A stretch of 64,000 bases of DNA from Dactylorhiza incarnata (GCA_033032865.1 JAWHQI010000276.1:2604001-2668000), one strand, 5' to 3'; positions 10,011-22,442 are shown, counted from the stretch's first letter. A program made the numbers and translations. The notes: generated from the letters alone by a model not told the origin.

Positions 10011-11224
10011 TGTAAGATCCCTCTCCCGCACCAGGAGAGTTCCTGGATCTCATGCCCAGAACCGCCGCCTTACGGAGATGCTAGCACACAAGTTAGCCAT
10101 CTCCGCAAGACGCCGATCCTGCCGGCAAGAACGATCAACCAGGCCAACAAGAGATAAGAAGAAAAACTAGTACATAAGTCCACAATCACACGCATCTGAA
10201 TATATAAATATATCCAAAAGTAAACTGTCCATCAATGAGTACAATAAAAGAAAGAGAAAGAGGGCTTATGCCCGGTACATGTCCGAATGAAGAAAAGTAC
10301 AAAAATCTTTCTCTCTCCCTACATCTGTGCGGAAGCTAAACAAACTCTCAACTCTCGAACACCTGTCTTGTAGTAGAAGTAATGTGCGGTATAGGCTCCT
10401 CAGGTCCTGTCTCCTCTTCTAGTTGGGGCTCCATCACCTCGGGTACCTACGATCACCACCGACCGTTAGTCATAAAGACTAAGCCGATTTGTCCCCGCCT
10501 CCCCCGCGACTTCTAGGCACCGTGTGGGAGGAAGAAGCGAAGGACAACAAAGTGGAGTAATCAAGAAGGTAGCAGGTGACAAACATTCTTTGCTATCAAG
10601 AGTATATCCATATAAATTCTATGCTAGCAGTATGAGCAAGTAAACAGTATTAAGTGCAGTAAAGTAATATCGCTGCAGTAAAAGAGGTAAGCAAGAGAAT
10701 CAGTGCGACGCAAGTAAAGTAATTTAAAAGTAACCATTGATTTATAGGAATGCCCATACAAACCTATAGATCAAGGGGTCGTTTAGCAGGGCCTATCGTA
10801 TAAAAAATCCCATAACAATTTATACGATAGGGGTAGGGGTTGAAATGCAATGTTCATGCTATGACATGCAAGGTATGCTGTTATGCTATGTTCATACAAG
10901 TGCAACTCACTCACTACGACTCTATGCGCATAGACCTTTAGTTCCCCCTTTTTGGAGCTAGCAAGACTCCCAGGATACTCCCGTAGTGGCAAACGGAAGC
11001 GGTGGGTTGGGCCTCGCCCACCTCTAGGTTGGTATTCACACTACCTAACCTAGACCTATCGTACGCCTCAACACAAAATCGCGGAGCGTCTGCGTACTCT
11101 TGCTGACTGGACCGCCAGACTTTCATGGCTAAGTGTAATTACCACATTTGCCGAGTCAACGTATTGACGTCGGTGTGAACGACCATCCAATACCGAAGAC
11201 CCACCACCTTCGTGCACATGCAAC

Positions 11225-11420
11225 ATGTTCTACTATCTATCTCCGAGCCATAAGCTCCCCGGGCTAACCTGCCCGTCATTAATAACCTTCCGAGCCACCG
11301 GCTCGCCGGACCAACCCGTCCGTACCACAAATACTACTGAGTCGCAAGCTCACCTAACTTATCAATCCGCTCATACTAACACGGAGCTTACAGCTCGTAG
11401 CACCAAACCGACTAAGCTCC
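11225..11420. repeat. Degenerate tandem units with GAGCC/GGCTC arms
   Basis: Four units of about 45-60 bp carry short inverted arms, for example GAGCCACCGGCTC at 11293-11305. They start near 11240, 11285, 11335 and 11378. Confidence 0.45.
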
Positions 11421-11500
11421 CGTAACCACGGGGTGTGGGTGACTGTGTTATTAAATTATTCTTGTATAACATCTTATCCCTACGGTTTACGGTTAATCTC

Positions 11501-11790
11501 AGACTCCCCGAGGATTACCCTGTAAAGGGCTCGCTACGGTACTAGGAACTACAATGGGATGACACCCCAAAGTTCCCTTTCTCAAGACACTTAGTATTAT
11601 TGGTATCTACCCATAAAATTACCCTCTTATCATACCACTTGAATTAAACCTCCTATTTAGACTACCCTTGTTTAGTTATTATTATGCTTGGAAGTTTAGG
11701 GTGGATCCTGGACTTCCCGAGGGCTACCCGGTGAAGGGTTCATAAGGTACTAGGGTATGTGATGGGATGATGCCCAACCCCTTTCCAGGA
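11501..11790. repeat. Two copies of a CCCGAGG...GGTACTAGG motif block
   Basis: Copy 1 is about 11501-11570 and copy 2 about 11708-11778. Each holds GACT(T)CCCCGAGG, then GTGAAGGGTT-like, GGTACTAGG and TGGGATGA. A third, reverse-complement copy lies in the 3' region of the Athila element at 56701-56770. Confidence 0.65.
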
Positions 11791-12439
11791 CAATTAATAT
11801 TCTTGGTGACTACCCAGACCTAACCTTCCACCATCTCAATACTCTTTATAACTTACGCCTTATGTTTCATTCCGCTCCTAAGCAATCGTTCTTTTGGACT
11901 CAACTCTAATAACTCTTAGTCCTCTAAGTGGTCTATTCTCATCTCTTGTTATAATCCATTTCTCGCTGATTTCTTTGTGATTCTATTGACCTAGTCATCA
12001 TAATGAGTTTTACTATCCGCAGTCCACGACATATAGCTAACTTAGATTCCTATGATGAATCCTTGGTCAGCTCACTTCCAAATAACCCCTAATTTTTATC
12101 CTAAGTTTATAATGGGTATAATAATGGGTGATCAGAGTCTAAGCATGTTTCATGTAACTTTGACCCTTATAAAAATTCATAAATCAATTGTCTTCAACTA
12201 AAATACAAAGGATGTATCGTACTAGTGAGTTCAACCTTGTTAAATAATCTTCCAGAGGTGAAATATGACATAATAATAGGATTCCCAAGGCTTCATAATT
12301 TTTCGGAAGTTATCCAATCATGATTTCCAATTTTCAATAAATGATTGGGAGTATAAACTCACACATGAATTATAAGATTTTGACTTCCTAAAATTCTGAT
12401 AAAATTACAGTGGCACTATAATGGCATGAAAACATCAAT

Positions 12440-13149
12440 CCAGAAGATCATATTTTTTCCAGCAGATTTATAATCACAATTTCTATTTATTATGAAAAAG
12501 ATGAAGATGTGTCTTTACACACCAAGTACTAAAATATGAATTCCAAAAATTCAGAGAAAATTAACCTAGCATACTAATCATCTAAAAACACCAAATCCAA
12601 GGTTTCATAATTTTCCAAGTAATATTTGTCCATAATATTCATTTAATTCAAGTGGTGTGCCAATAAGAGTTTACACTACAACCACCACCTACAGGTCTCA
12701 ATAAAATCTGAATAAAACACAGAAGTATGTTATTGACCTAAACACAGCAATGCCTAAGTTTCATATTATTCCAAGGAGTATTTACCCTTAATTATCATTT
12801 GTTTCATTTGGTGTGCGTATAAGGGTTTACACTACAAGTACTGAAATTAGACTTCTTAAAATTCTGGAAAACTTACAGTAGCTTCATATTGATATAAAAA
12901 CACTATTTCCAGAAGATCATATTTTTCCAGCAAATTTATAATCACAATTTCTATTTATCATGAAAAAGATGAAGATGTGACTTTGCACACCAAGTACTAA
13001 AATATGAATTCAAAAAATTCAGAGAAAATTAACCTAGCATACTAATCATCTAAAAACACCAAATCCAAGGTTTCATAATTTTCCAAGTAATATTTGTCCA
13101 TAATATTCATTTAATACAAGTGGTGTGCCAATAAGAGTTTATACTACAA
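12440..13149. repeat. Direct duplication of about 241 bp, period about 469 bp
   Basis: 12440-12680 and 12909-13149 are nearly identical. Less similar partial copies of the same block, marked by GGTGTGCCAATAAGAGTTTA, fill 12720-12850 and 13150-13290. The surrounding sequence is AT-rich and non-coding. Confidence 0.8.
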
Positions 13150-14431
13150 GTACCATTAATATGTCTCTATAAATTCTGAGAAAATTATCCTAGTACAGTA
13201 ATCATCTAGAAACACCAAATACAAAGTTTCATAATTTACCAGTGAGTATTTATCCATAATTGCTATTTATTACAAAAGGTGTGCCAATAAGGGTTTACAC
13301 TACAACTACCATTAATATGTCTCTATAAATTCTGAGAAAAGTATCCTAGTACAATATTCATCTAAAAACACCAAATCCAAAGTTTCATAATTATCCAGTG
13401 ATTTTTCCTTTTAAATATCCTATAAGTTGGAGGTGTGACAAACCATATTTATGGAATTTTACCAAGTATTATCCATCCAATAATTCTACCAAAAATCTCA
13501 GAGGTTCAAAACTAGATTTCACAAGATTTCCCAGGGTTTCCATAATTTCCAAATATTTTTCATCAACAAAATTTCATTTATTTAAAAAGGCAACATATGG
13601 TAATTTTTCATGATTTTTAAGGAAATAACATCTAAGAATTCATACAAAATTTCCAGAGGTCCTAATTGATGTTACAAGGTGATCCTCAGAGTTTCATATT
13701 TTTCCATAAGGTTTTCATCATGAAATTTCCATGAACACCAATAAGTGACTTAATTCATATTAAATCAAAATAAGGGGTTTATGGTCTCTATGGCCCCATC
13801 ATTCATTGGGGTGGCATGTTTTGATATTATGAAGGTGCCACCTAAGTTTCAGAGGCTAACTCCAAGTCATCTCTTCTGAATATGCAACAATAGACTTTTG
13901 TCTATTGGCACACCAAAACACATAAGAGTAGTGACAAACAAATAGGAATTTCTCTACATGCAGAAATCCATTTGACCTCAAATTTTAACCATGACTTACT
14001 AGTTCCTAGATAAGGTTATCCCCCAAATTTGGGGTCAGTTGGAGTTATATAACTCAAAATATTTTATTTATTTAATTTTCTAAGTTTTGAACAAAACTAT
14101 AGAAAAAGTATCTCCAAAAAATCTGATATTTAAACCAAAGCTAGGTTTAGGTCACATGCATGCATGTACCAAATTACAGCTTCATAAGTCCTTCCAATAA
14201 AAAGATATGCACTCCTAAAGTTCTGGATTTGGTTTTGACCAGCCTCACAAAAAGGAGTGCTGTGGGCCCTATATTTATCCAAATGGCCTGATTCCACTTT
14301 CATTTAAAAGTAGACACTCATATCTACAGGAGTTGTCTCTGGGCACTTTTCAAATTAAGGCCTCTAAAGGCCTCTAAATAATTAAACAAAACCATGCACA
14401 ATAAATGACAGGAAATACACATTAAATCAGG

Positions 14432-14433
<2 letters not shown>

Positions 14434-14477
<44 letters not shown>
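14434..14477. repeat. (TA)n microsatellite
   Basis: About 22 uninterrupted TA units. It generates a false Tyr-Ile run in one minus-strand frame. Confidence 0.95.
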
Positions 14478-14479
<2 letters not shown>

Positions 14480-15479
14480 CTCGCACGAATCTTGACGCAG
14501 GGATCGACGACGCCCCTTCATCATCCCCGATAGCCAACGGTCGCGATTTCTCCCTCCTGGACCATCTTCCATCGGCTTTTCCCGGCCATCCACGGCCCAC
14601 CACCGCCGGCCACCGCCTCCACCACCTCCGTTGAGGTGGTGGCTATCGTTTGACGGCGGCACGGCCACCGGAGATGGCCTCTCCTGCGATCCCGAGCAAG
14701 AAGAAAAGCTCGGACTTTCTCCCTCAATCTCACATGGGATCGGGCTCAATTGAGCCCGATTTCTCTCCTAAATGGACCTAGATACTAGCACAGAGGGAGA
14801 GGGGGAGAAATCGTACCTCAGGCGAGCTTGGAGGTGAGTTATCCGGCGGGCTGACATGCTAGTAGCTGTCGGCGGCGAGATTGCTCAAAACCCCATTTCT
14901 GGATCAAAAGCTCCACTCCAGTAGTGGATTTCAGCTGCTCTCAAGGTTCTGAAGGTGATGGTGGGCTCAATTGGGGTCGGGGGTGGCTGTTTTGTTAGCA
15001 ACCATTAGTGGTGGCGAGCTCCAGCGATCCTCCTCAAAAACTCGATTCTCCACCGTTTGCCTCACTGTAAAGCTCTAGCTCAACTCCTCTTGATGCTCTA
15101 AAGCTAATGAGAGGGTTCGTTTGGGCTGATATGAGCTGTAGAGGTGGTTTTGAACTTTGGCATTTTCGGCCATGCCTTGGATGCTCCTCCCAGCCACCAA
15201 GTGGCACACCTTCAGCCCAATTTCGGCTGGCATTCATGTGAGGAGTTCAAATTTGGTCTTGGGCAGGGGAGAGGAGGGCCACATGGCAAGCTCTCCTCAA
15301 AATCCTCTTTGTCCTTAATGGAGGAGGGGAAAAATTCCACTTTTGCCCCCATGCATGTCTTTGCATGATGGATTTAAGGGGCAATGCTGGTCATTAGACC
15401 TATGGGCTTCAGAGTGGGCTTTGGGTGAGGGCCTTAATCCATTGGAATTTGGATTAATTCCAATTAAGCCCAATTTAGG

Positions 15480-15960
15480 CAAAGTTGACCCTATGTTGAC
15501 TTTTGGGTTGACTTGGTCAATTGGGTGTGTTGACTGGTCCAATGTGTTGACATTGAGTCCAGTGACACCACCCAAGGTTGGTTGAGTCATGGTGAAGACC
15601 TAAGTGAGCCAATTTGACCCAATGGTGTGATTTTGACCAAAATTGGGGAAATGTTGACTTTGGTCAAATTGGTCAAATTGTTGACCCCATGATGGGGCTT
15701 TTGGGTCAATTAGGTCCCCCATGATGTTCTAAGACTAGGGGTGAAGTCAATTTCATGCTTTGGGGTTCAATTAAACTTATTGGGGAGGATTTGACCTATG
15801 TTGACCCAAGTTTGACTTTGGTCAAATTGGGTCAATTGGTGACCCCATGATGGGGATTTTGGGTCTATATCATTCCTTGGAGTGTTTATCATCTATTGGA
15901 GGAGTCAATTTGCAAGTGTGAGTTCATGTTGATGCTAGTTTGACCTAGGTTGACTTGAGC
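15480..15960. repeat. TTGAC(C)-rich block with an internal duplication
   Basis: TTGACC and its complement GGTCAA recur more than fifteen times. A block at about 15654-15710 recurs at about 15811-15866, period 157. TTGAC is the core of the WRKY-bound W-box. Regulatory use by the element is inferred. Confidence 0.6.
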
Positions 15961-16094
15961 CTTATAGTAGACCACATGTGAGTTCACCTAAACCTATGTG
16001 TCCTAAGCTGCAATCTAGCTCAAACTCACCATACTCACCACTTGTCTCACCCTAACTTGGAGTTAGGGGGTCTAGTAGGAAATGGGATGTTACA

Positions 16095-16747
16095 CTTTCG
16101 GTCATCATAACCGACGAAGACTAGCTCCATGCTTTCACATCTATCTTCGTTCTGAGGGCATCAGGAACATGCACATAGCAGGTAGATCCGATCACTTGAA
16201 GGTGTTCCACCATAGGCTTTATCTTGAACAACAACTCATGTGGGGTCTTCATGTTGATTGGACTAAGAGGCATCTGATTGATGACATTTGTTGCATAAGA
16301 CATTCCCTCTATCTAGAAGGACTTTGGAATACTCTTGACATGAAGCCAACATTTGAAGGTCTCCGTCAGATGACAGATCTTTCGCTCTGCAACTCTATTC
16401 TGTTGTGGAGTGTCAACACAAGAGAGCTCTCTCCAGATGCCATGCTTCCTGTAGAACTTAATAAATGCATTTGAGGTGAACTCCCCTCCATTGTCGGTTA
16501 AGAACTTCTTGATCTACAGGTTAAGCCGACCTTACACTAGCTCCTTGAACTCCACAAACTTCCCGAACGCCTCATACTTCTACTTCATAAAGTATACCCA
16601 AGTATACCTAGTGAAGTCATCAATCAAGACCAGTATATACTTGCTGCCTCCAAGACTGGCAGTTGTGGTAGGTCCAAACAGATCACCATGAATACAATCC
16701 AATGGTGCTTTGCATCTGCTTTGTAATTTGTCGAATGGAAGGCAATG
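16095..16747 (-). pseudogene. pol: Copia-1 integrase fragment
   Basis: The minus-strand frame at 16303-16121 reads MSYATNVINQMPLSPINMKT, then TPHELLFKIKP, HLQVIGSTCYVHVPD and KIDVKA, the C-terminal part of a copia integrase. Integrase inserts element cDNA into the host genome. Upstream, to 16747, are frame-shifted remains of the integrase core (HGDLFGPTT near 16690-16665). Several stops and shifts break it. The piece is bounded on both sides by nested insertions and belongs between the pre-integrase domain at 26104 and RT at 10010. Confidence 0.75.
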
Positions 16748-17926
16748 TGATGTAGCATGTTCCTACGAGCCTACACGGTCACGTCTAGGATAATCTCGAC
16801 TCGATACAACTCTCTCGATCCTGCACAATAACGAAACGCAGCAACACAATTATTTTATTTATCTTTCGCGCTAACGTTCGGATAGCCAACCCGCTAGAGA
16901 TCGAACCACGGCTATAGGCCAAGATCCTATCAAGCTAAAGGGACAAATATTTGCGTCCGTACGAGCGTTGTTGTACCAAAGAAAGATCCACCAAGAAAAT
17001 CTCGATTCGCAAACGGTTGATCTTTCCCCAACAAGAAAAATAACAAGGTTCGCCAATCCTTTCGATAGTATCCGGAAAATCAAACGAAAAACACAAATTA
17101 ATCAAAGAAAACACCGCGAGATTTTACTTGCTTCGAGAAATCACGCTAAAATCGTCCACCACAAAAACGATCTAAGAAAAGAGATCTCTTGAGTAGATTG
17201 TCGTTACCCCTCTCGGAATCGTAGATCCGAGATGTTGGATCCACTAGAAAATGATCCCTCTCCTTTGGACCACGGAAGGGGCTCCAAATGATGTAGGAAA
17301 CTCGTTCGTCTTCCTCGCTTTTGCACCGAAGAGATTCACCCAAAACCGTAGACTCTTGCACTTGACGTCTTCTCCACCAAGAATGGGCGGCTAGAAGGAA
17401 TTTCGTGGAGGAGGATTTTCGTGGAGGAGGACTTGTATGAGGAGGGTGAAGAGGAAATAGAAAGAAGAGAGGGAGAGAGAGAGAGGGGGCCGAAACCTGG
17501 GAGAAGGGCCCAAGGGGGCGGCGGCAATGTGAGAGGGAGAGGGAGAAGGAAGGAGAAAGATTAGGGTTAGGCAATTCTTTTTTCAGCAAATAATGATCTG
17601 AATTTTATTTAGAGTCTTAGCCTTATATAGGCCTTACAACACAAGCGCTAATAGCAGCCCCGAAATTAGTGCTAAATGCACACCAATAGTTCAAAATAAT
17701 CAAATGCAAGCCATAATTAACTTAAAGTCATAAATTAGCAAACATAAAAAATAATAATTAATTCGTGCGGCGTGGACGAAGATTGTAGCCGTGGCCGCCA
17801 CGACGCCGCATGTCTTTAGCCGGTGGGCCGTCATCATCATCTTCCGTCGCAACTCCATGATCAACCAATGCGCCATGTCCGTCATCTTCGTCTTCAAGTT
17901 GGCCGTCATGGTGGCTGTCGCCATCA
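16748..17926 (-). repeat. 3' LTR of the chromovirus
   Basis: 1179 bp. A TATA box GGCCTATATAAGG is the complement of about 17619-17631. The 3' end of pol reads into this LTR and stops at 17758. A short GGAGGA-type duplication near 17400-17425 is absent from the other LTR. Confidence 0.9.
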
Positions 17927-20634
17927 ATCCTCCCCCGCTCGAAAGAACTCATCACCGATGAGTGGTCTGGAACATAACGGCGAAAGAGATCCGCATCAAG
18001 TAGCTTCACCTCCGGCGTGGAGAGCCAAGAGTCGTCCGATGCAGGACGACCACGCCATCGAATCAAGAACCTGTGAACATCACCGTGGGGAGTTGGAAAC
18101 ACAGCATCCTGCAGAATCCTGTCAGGCAAGAAAACGGTCCGGGAAAACCTCGGAAATGCGTTAGGCAAAGAAGAAAAATATGTTTCATCATCAACAGGCG
18201 GCTTACCTCCCGTAGAGTCCGCAGGAGAGGGCGATCCAGAAACAATCTCACTACCCACCCCATGAGAAGTTTTAGTGGAAATATTAAACGGAGAGGCAGA
18301 AAGTTCAGGTGGTGGAGCGACATAAAGCGTTAAATCCGAAACGTTAAAAACAAGGGAGATTCCCCACTTAGCGGGTAACTGTAATAAATATGAGTTTTCG
18401 CCCAACTTTCTTAACACTCGAAAAGGACCGGCTCTCCTATTTGCTAATTTCTTTATAGTGCCCGAAGGCATCCGTTCAGGGGTTAGACGAACCATTACCA
18501 AATCACCAATATTCAAGTGGACCGCTCGCCTATTTTCGTTAGCATTCGATTGATAAATAGCATATTGTTTAGCTAGCGTCTCGCTAATTTGCTTATTGAG
18601 AGTGTGAACGTGCGAGGCAAAATCCCTGGCAAAATGACTAGTTTTAAAAGATGGTGGTAGCGGCACTAAGTCAAGGGGCCCGGGTGCCTTATAACCATGT
18701 ACAATCTCATTCGGAGACAAACCGGTGGACCTATTCCTTGAATTATTGTAAGCTATTTGAGCATGAGGAAGAATAAGGTCCCACGTTCCTTTATGATCGC
18801 CCACTAAACAACGAAGTAATCCACCCAAACTTCGATTGACCACTTCCGTTTGCCCATCCGTTTGGGGATGATAGGCCGACGAAAACATAAGTTTTGTACC
18901 CATAAGTTTCCAAAGTGTTTTCCAGAAGTAACTAGTGAATTTTACGTCCCTATCAGATACTATCGTTTTGGGAACGCCCCGATGCGACACGACCTCGTTG
19001 AAATACAACTTAGCAACATGGGATGCATCGTTGGTATTGTGGCTAGCAATGAAATATGCCATTTTAGAAAATCGATCGACGACGACAAGGATGGAATCGT
19101 GTCGCCGAAATGTCATAGGTAGGCCCAAAATAAAGTCCATACTAACATCCTCCCAAGGGACAGATGGAATAGGAAGAGGTGTATAAAGACCCGCGTTGGT
19201 CTTGTTTCCTTTTGCTAATTGACACACACGACAACTCCCAACGATCTTATTAACCATTGGCTTAAGCCCCGACCAGAAGAATTTATCTTCCACTAGTGTT
19301 ATCGTTTTATCCCGGCCGAAATGTCCCCCTAGCCCTCCACTATGTAGCTCCCATACAATGAAATGGCGTAGTGAAGAGCGGGGAATACACAATTGTGTAT
19401 GCTTAAATAAATAACCGTCACGAATGTAGTATGCCGAAATAGTAGAGGGAGCCTGTTCCTGAGCGGCTAAATAAATATCCTTAAAATCCGGGCATAGGAC
19501 GTACTCATCTTTAATGCGTTCAAATCCTATTACCGTCACCTCCATTTTAGATAATAATAGAGTGACACGACTAAGAGCGTCCGCCACTCGATTTAACGTA
19601 CTCTTAAGGTGCTTAATAATGAATGTGTACTCCTGAAGATAGGAGACGCATTTGGCGTGTCGAGGGCTGATTTTATTTTGAGAGTTCACAAATTTTAGCG
19701 CCTCATGATCCGAGAGGATTACAAATTCTTTCGATATGAGGTAGTGTCGCCAATGTTGGAGACAACGTATCACGACATAAAACTCACGATCATAATTGGA
19801 ATAATTTAATTTTGGGCCTGTAAGTTTCTCGCTAAAGTATCCAACCGGATGTCCCTCTTGGCTTAACACTCCTCCAATTCCTATTCCCGAAGCGTCGCGT
19901 GATAGTTCAAACACTTTATTAAAATCCGGCAACCGTAGTAGGGGGGCTTCGGACATCCGATCCTTAATCATTTGAAATGCGCTAGTGGCCGATTTGGTCC
20001 ATTTAAAATCACCCTTCTTCATACATTCAGTGATTGGTGCCATGATACTACTAAAATTGCGAATGAATCGTCGATAAAACGTGGCCAATCCATGAAAACT
20101 CCTAACCTCCCAAATATTTTGCGGTTCCGGCCATTCTCTAATCACTTGGACCTTCTTAGGGTCAACATGTATACCCTCAGCGCTCACTGTGTATCCTAAA
20201 AATTCCACGGAAGTCACACCGAACGCGCACTTCTTAAAATTAATGAATAAGTTCTCTTGGCGCAATGTAGTAAGGATTGTTCGCAAATGAGTTTCATGAT
20301 CGATCGGCGAAATACTAAACACCAAAATATCATCGAAATAGACTACGACAAATTTACCCATGTATGGCTTATATACTTGAGTCATTAATCGTGAGAAAGT
20401 ACTTGGTCCGTTGGTGAGTCCCTCTCCTAGCACTAACCACTCGTAAAGCCCGTCCTTAGATTTAAAGGCCGTTTTCCATTCGTCTCCCTCCCGAATCCTT
20501 ATTTGGTGGTAACCACTCTTTAAATCCAATTTTGAGAACACGGTGGCACCGGTTAACATATCCAATAGATCATCCAAACGGGGAATGAGAAACCTATACT
20601 TGACAGTTATTTTATTGATGGCCCGGTAGTCTAC
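17758..20634 (-). CDS. pol: Chromovirus pol: RT (most), RNase H, integrase, chromodomain-like tail
   Basis: The open frame 20577-17758 gives 939 residues. It extends upstream to 20634, where the solo LTR enters. RT active site VVYFDDILVFS is at residues 78-88. RNase H shows SRDASGIGIGGVL, YDREFYVV and LSDHEALKF. The integrase zinc motif is H-x-n-H...CRVCQLAKG. The core triad lies in SMDFILGLP, VSDRDVKFTS and YHPQTDGQTEVVN. A GPF-type motif, RRAGPFRVLRKLG, follows. Near residues 830-890 PDRILQD...FLIRWRGRPASDDSW resembles the type II chromodomain that steers chromoviruses to heterochromatin. The end YNLRPRRTN is typical. The acidic His/Asp-rich C-terminus is encoded inside the LTR. The N-terminal RT part is at 22443-22642, in the same frame once the insertion is discounted. 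Confidence 0.9.
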   Translation of the reverse strand, partial: VDYRAINKITVKYRFLIPRLDDLLDMLTGATVFSKLDLKSGYHQIRIREGDEWKTAFKSKDGLYEWLVLGEGLTNGPSTFSRLMTQVYKPYMGKFVVVYFDDILVFSISPIDHETHLRTILTTLRQENLFINFKKCAFGVTSVEFLGYTVSAEGIHVDPKKVQVIREWPEPQNIWEVRSFHGLATFYRRFIRNFSSIMAPITECMKKGDFKWTKSATSAFQMIKDRMSEAPLLRLPDFNKVFELSRDASGIGIGGVLSQEGHPVGYFSEKLTGPKLNYSNYDREFYVVIRCLQHWRHYLISKEFVILSDHEALKFVNSQNKISPRHAKCVSYLQEYTFIIKHLKSTLNRVADALSRVTLLLSKMEVTVIGFERIKDEYVLCPDFKDIYLAAQEQAPSTISAYYIRDGYLFKHTQLCIPRSSLRHFIVWELHSGGLGGHFGRDKTITLVEDKFFWSGLKPMVNKIVGSCRVCQLAKGNKTNAGLYTPLPIPSVPWEDVSMDFILGLPMTFRRHDSILVVVDRFSKMAYFIASHNTNDASHVAKLYFNEVVSHRGVPKTIVSDRDVKFTSYFWKTLWKLMGTKLMFSSAYHPQTDGQTEVVNRSLGGLLRCLVGDHKGTWDLILPHAQIAYNNSRNRSTGLSPNEIVHGYKAPGPLDLVPLPPSFKTSHFARDFASHVHTLNKQISETLAKQYAIYQSNANENRRAVHLNIGDLVMVRLTPERMPSGTIKKLANRRAGPFRVLRKLGENSYLLQLPAKWGISLVFNVSDLTLYVAPPPELSASPFNISTKTSHGVGSEIVSGSPSPADSTGGKPPVDDETYFSSLPNAFPRFSRTVFLPDRILQDAVFPTPHGDVHRFLIRWRGRPASDDSWLSTPEVKLLDADLFRRYVPDHSSVMSSFERGRIDGDSHHDGQLEDEDDGHGALVDHGVATEDDDDGPPAKDMRRRGGHGYNLRPRRTN

Positions 20635-22442
20635 TGATAAGATAAATTAAACTTCTTCTTATGGTTTATGATTTATAAAAAGGCGAAGAAGATTGATGAT
20701 ATTTTCCAAAACTATATTTGATGAAGGCAAGTGTACCTTATCGTATATAATATAGGATATTTTATAAAAATACCAAGGTCGTATTAAACTCGGGTTTGTC
20801 GAGTACTTCTACTTCGAGAAAGCGGACTATTATTTTATCGGAGAGAGAGCGGAAAAGAGAACTAAATTGCAACTAAATAAAAGACAACGAAAATAAAGAA
20901 AGAAAATAAAACTTGATTAAAACTCGCTTTGAAATGAAATTAAGAGATAAATACTATCATTCAACTCTAAGCCTTGACCGTGGGGATTCCCGAAGCTCGA
21001 ACATGCCTCTCTCGAGGTTAATGCCCAACTAAGCTTAGGAAAAATCAACCGGACTCTCGTCCTATAATTGATTACCTAAGACTTGCTTTACGCTGTGAAT
21101 CCCACTATAGGATTTGACTCCTATCCGGAAGATTTACGTCATCCTCTCTCGAGGGGTGCGTGCAACTCTTTTTATTCTCGAGTGATCGATTCGTACGCAC
21201 GTCCTCTCGGCTAGCTAGAATACGAAAACAAATACCGAAATTCATAACCAGAATATGAACTCGATATCATTATATTTCGAGAATAAATCGAAGGAGAGAA
21301 GATGCGATAATACGGTGTAGAGATAATTTCGATTCAAAACTTGGTAGAATCAAGAATAACTAATTACTAGCTAAAGGAAAAATTAAAACAAGAAAAAGAG
21401 AGAAAGAGGAAGAAAGAGAGTTTGCATAAAAGAAAGAGATAACAAAATTTCATTTCATAAAAAAAAGAGATTACATAAATTGAAAGCTACATTACATTGC
21501 ATGAAATTAAAGCTAAGCTACCTTGCATGGAAGAGAAAACAAGACATTAAAAAGGAAATAAGAGAATTACATGAAATTAAATCTAAACCTAAAACATGAA
21601 AAATAAGGAAAACTATACAAGAGCAGCCCAAATGGGCAGGGGGAAGGGAATGGAATGCTGGAGGGGAGCCTCTGAATTTATAGGAAAAAATTCCAGGTTA
21701 CACGCCCTCGGTCACGGGCGTGACCTAGGGTGTGTAATACTTATTCTGCACGGCTGCGACATCGGCGTGGGTCTTGCGTAACTGTGTCGCGAAAAAGGAC
21801 ATTACACGCCCGTGTAACTTTGGTCACGGGCGTGTACCTGGGCGTGTACTTGGGCGGCTTCATCAATGCGGCGTGGGCTTGAGTGCGGCGCTGCAGCGAA
21901 AAGCGATCACGCGCGAAAAGTCACGGGCGTGACTCATGGGTCACGGGCGTGACTGGGATCAACTCCATCAATGCGGCATGGGCTTGAATTCGGCGCAGCA
22001 GGGAGCAGGGATCACGCGGGAAATCACGGGCGTGACTTTGGGTCACGGGCGTGACTTGGGTCAACATTGGATTCGGTGGCTGACAGGTCCACGTGGAAAG
22101 CTTGAAGTGATCTTTAAATTTACACGCCCTTGGTCACGGGCGTGACTATGGGTCACGGGCGTGACCGAGGGCGTGACTTGCTGTGGACTAGCTCAAATGC
22201 GCGGCAACAACTCCTGGACTGATCTTAATGTTACACGCCCTTGGTCACGGGCGTGACCTAGGGCGTGTACTATGAAATTTGACCAAAATCTCCAAAAAAT
22301 CTGCAAAACAAAAATACAATTATATTTAGAACTAAAATTATAAAAGAAGTGATTTTTAACTAAAATATAAATAATATTTACAAAATTATATTAAACTTAA
22401 CCTAAATACTATAATTAAAATAAGCATAAATCCTTCTTATCA
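20635..22442 (-). mobile_element. Athila-type solo LTR inside the chromovirus RT
   Basis: 1808 bp, ends TGATAAG and CTTATCA, target duplication TCTAC (20630-20634, 22443-22447). Its first 250 bp are the complement of the 3' end of the Athila LTR at 49915-51171 (shared AAGGCAAGTGTACCTTATCG and CTTCTACTTCGAG words). The TATA region CCTATAAATTCAGAGGCTC is also shared (complement of about 21665-21683). Upstream of it in element orientation, 21700-22270 holds repeated GTCACGCCCGTGAC palindromes, seen here as GTCACGGGCGTGAC. No internal coding is present, so it is a solo LTR. It differs in length from the 49915 LTRs, so it is a different subfamily. Confidence 0.85.

Larger units (their letters stand above)
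10011..16094 (-). mobile_element. 6.1-kb non-coding LTR-like element (very long solo LTR or LARD)
   Basis: It is bounded by CTTTC at 10006-10010 and 16095-16099. Ends read TGTAAGATCC at the left and, in complement, TGTAACATCCC at the right, so it has LTR-type TG...CA termini. Its excision rejoins the copia-1 integrase and RT frame. I see no gag or pol motif and no internal direct repeat of the ends, so it may be one huge solo LTR. A large retrotransposon derivative whose LTRs have diverged is the alternative. Orientation is put as minus because the similar TGTAACATCCC start occurs at 49772 in plus. ORFs in 10930-11425, 14324-14749 and 15034-15590 are not recognisable. Confidence 0.75.

Noticed and set aside
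14324..14749. A 141-codon minus-strand ORF with a Tyr-Ile run and an Arg/Gly-rich part
   Set aside because: The run comes from (TA)n; there is no homologous domain and it lies in a non-coding element.
16871..17589. Minus-strand ORFs in the chromovirus LTR, duplicated at 25065-25766
   Set aside because: They are LTR sequence present in both LTRs, interrupted differently in each, with no domain.
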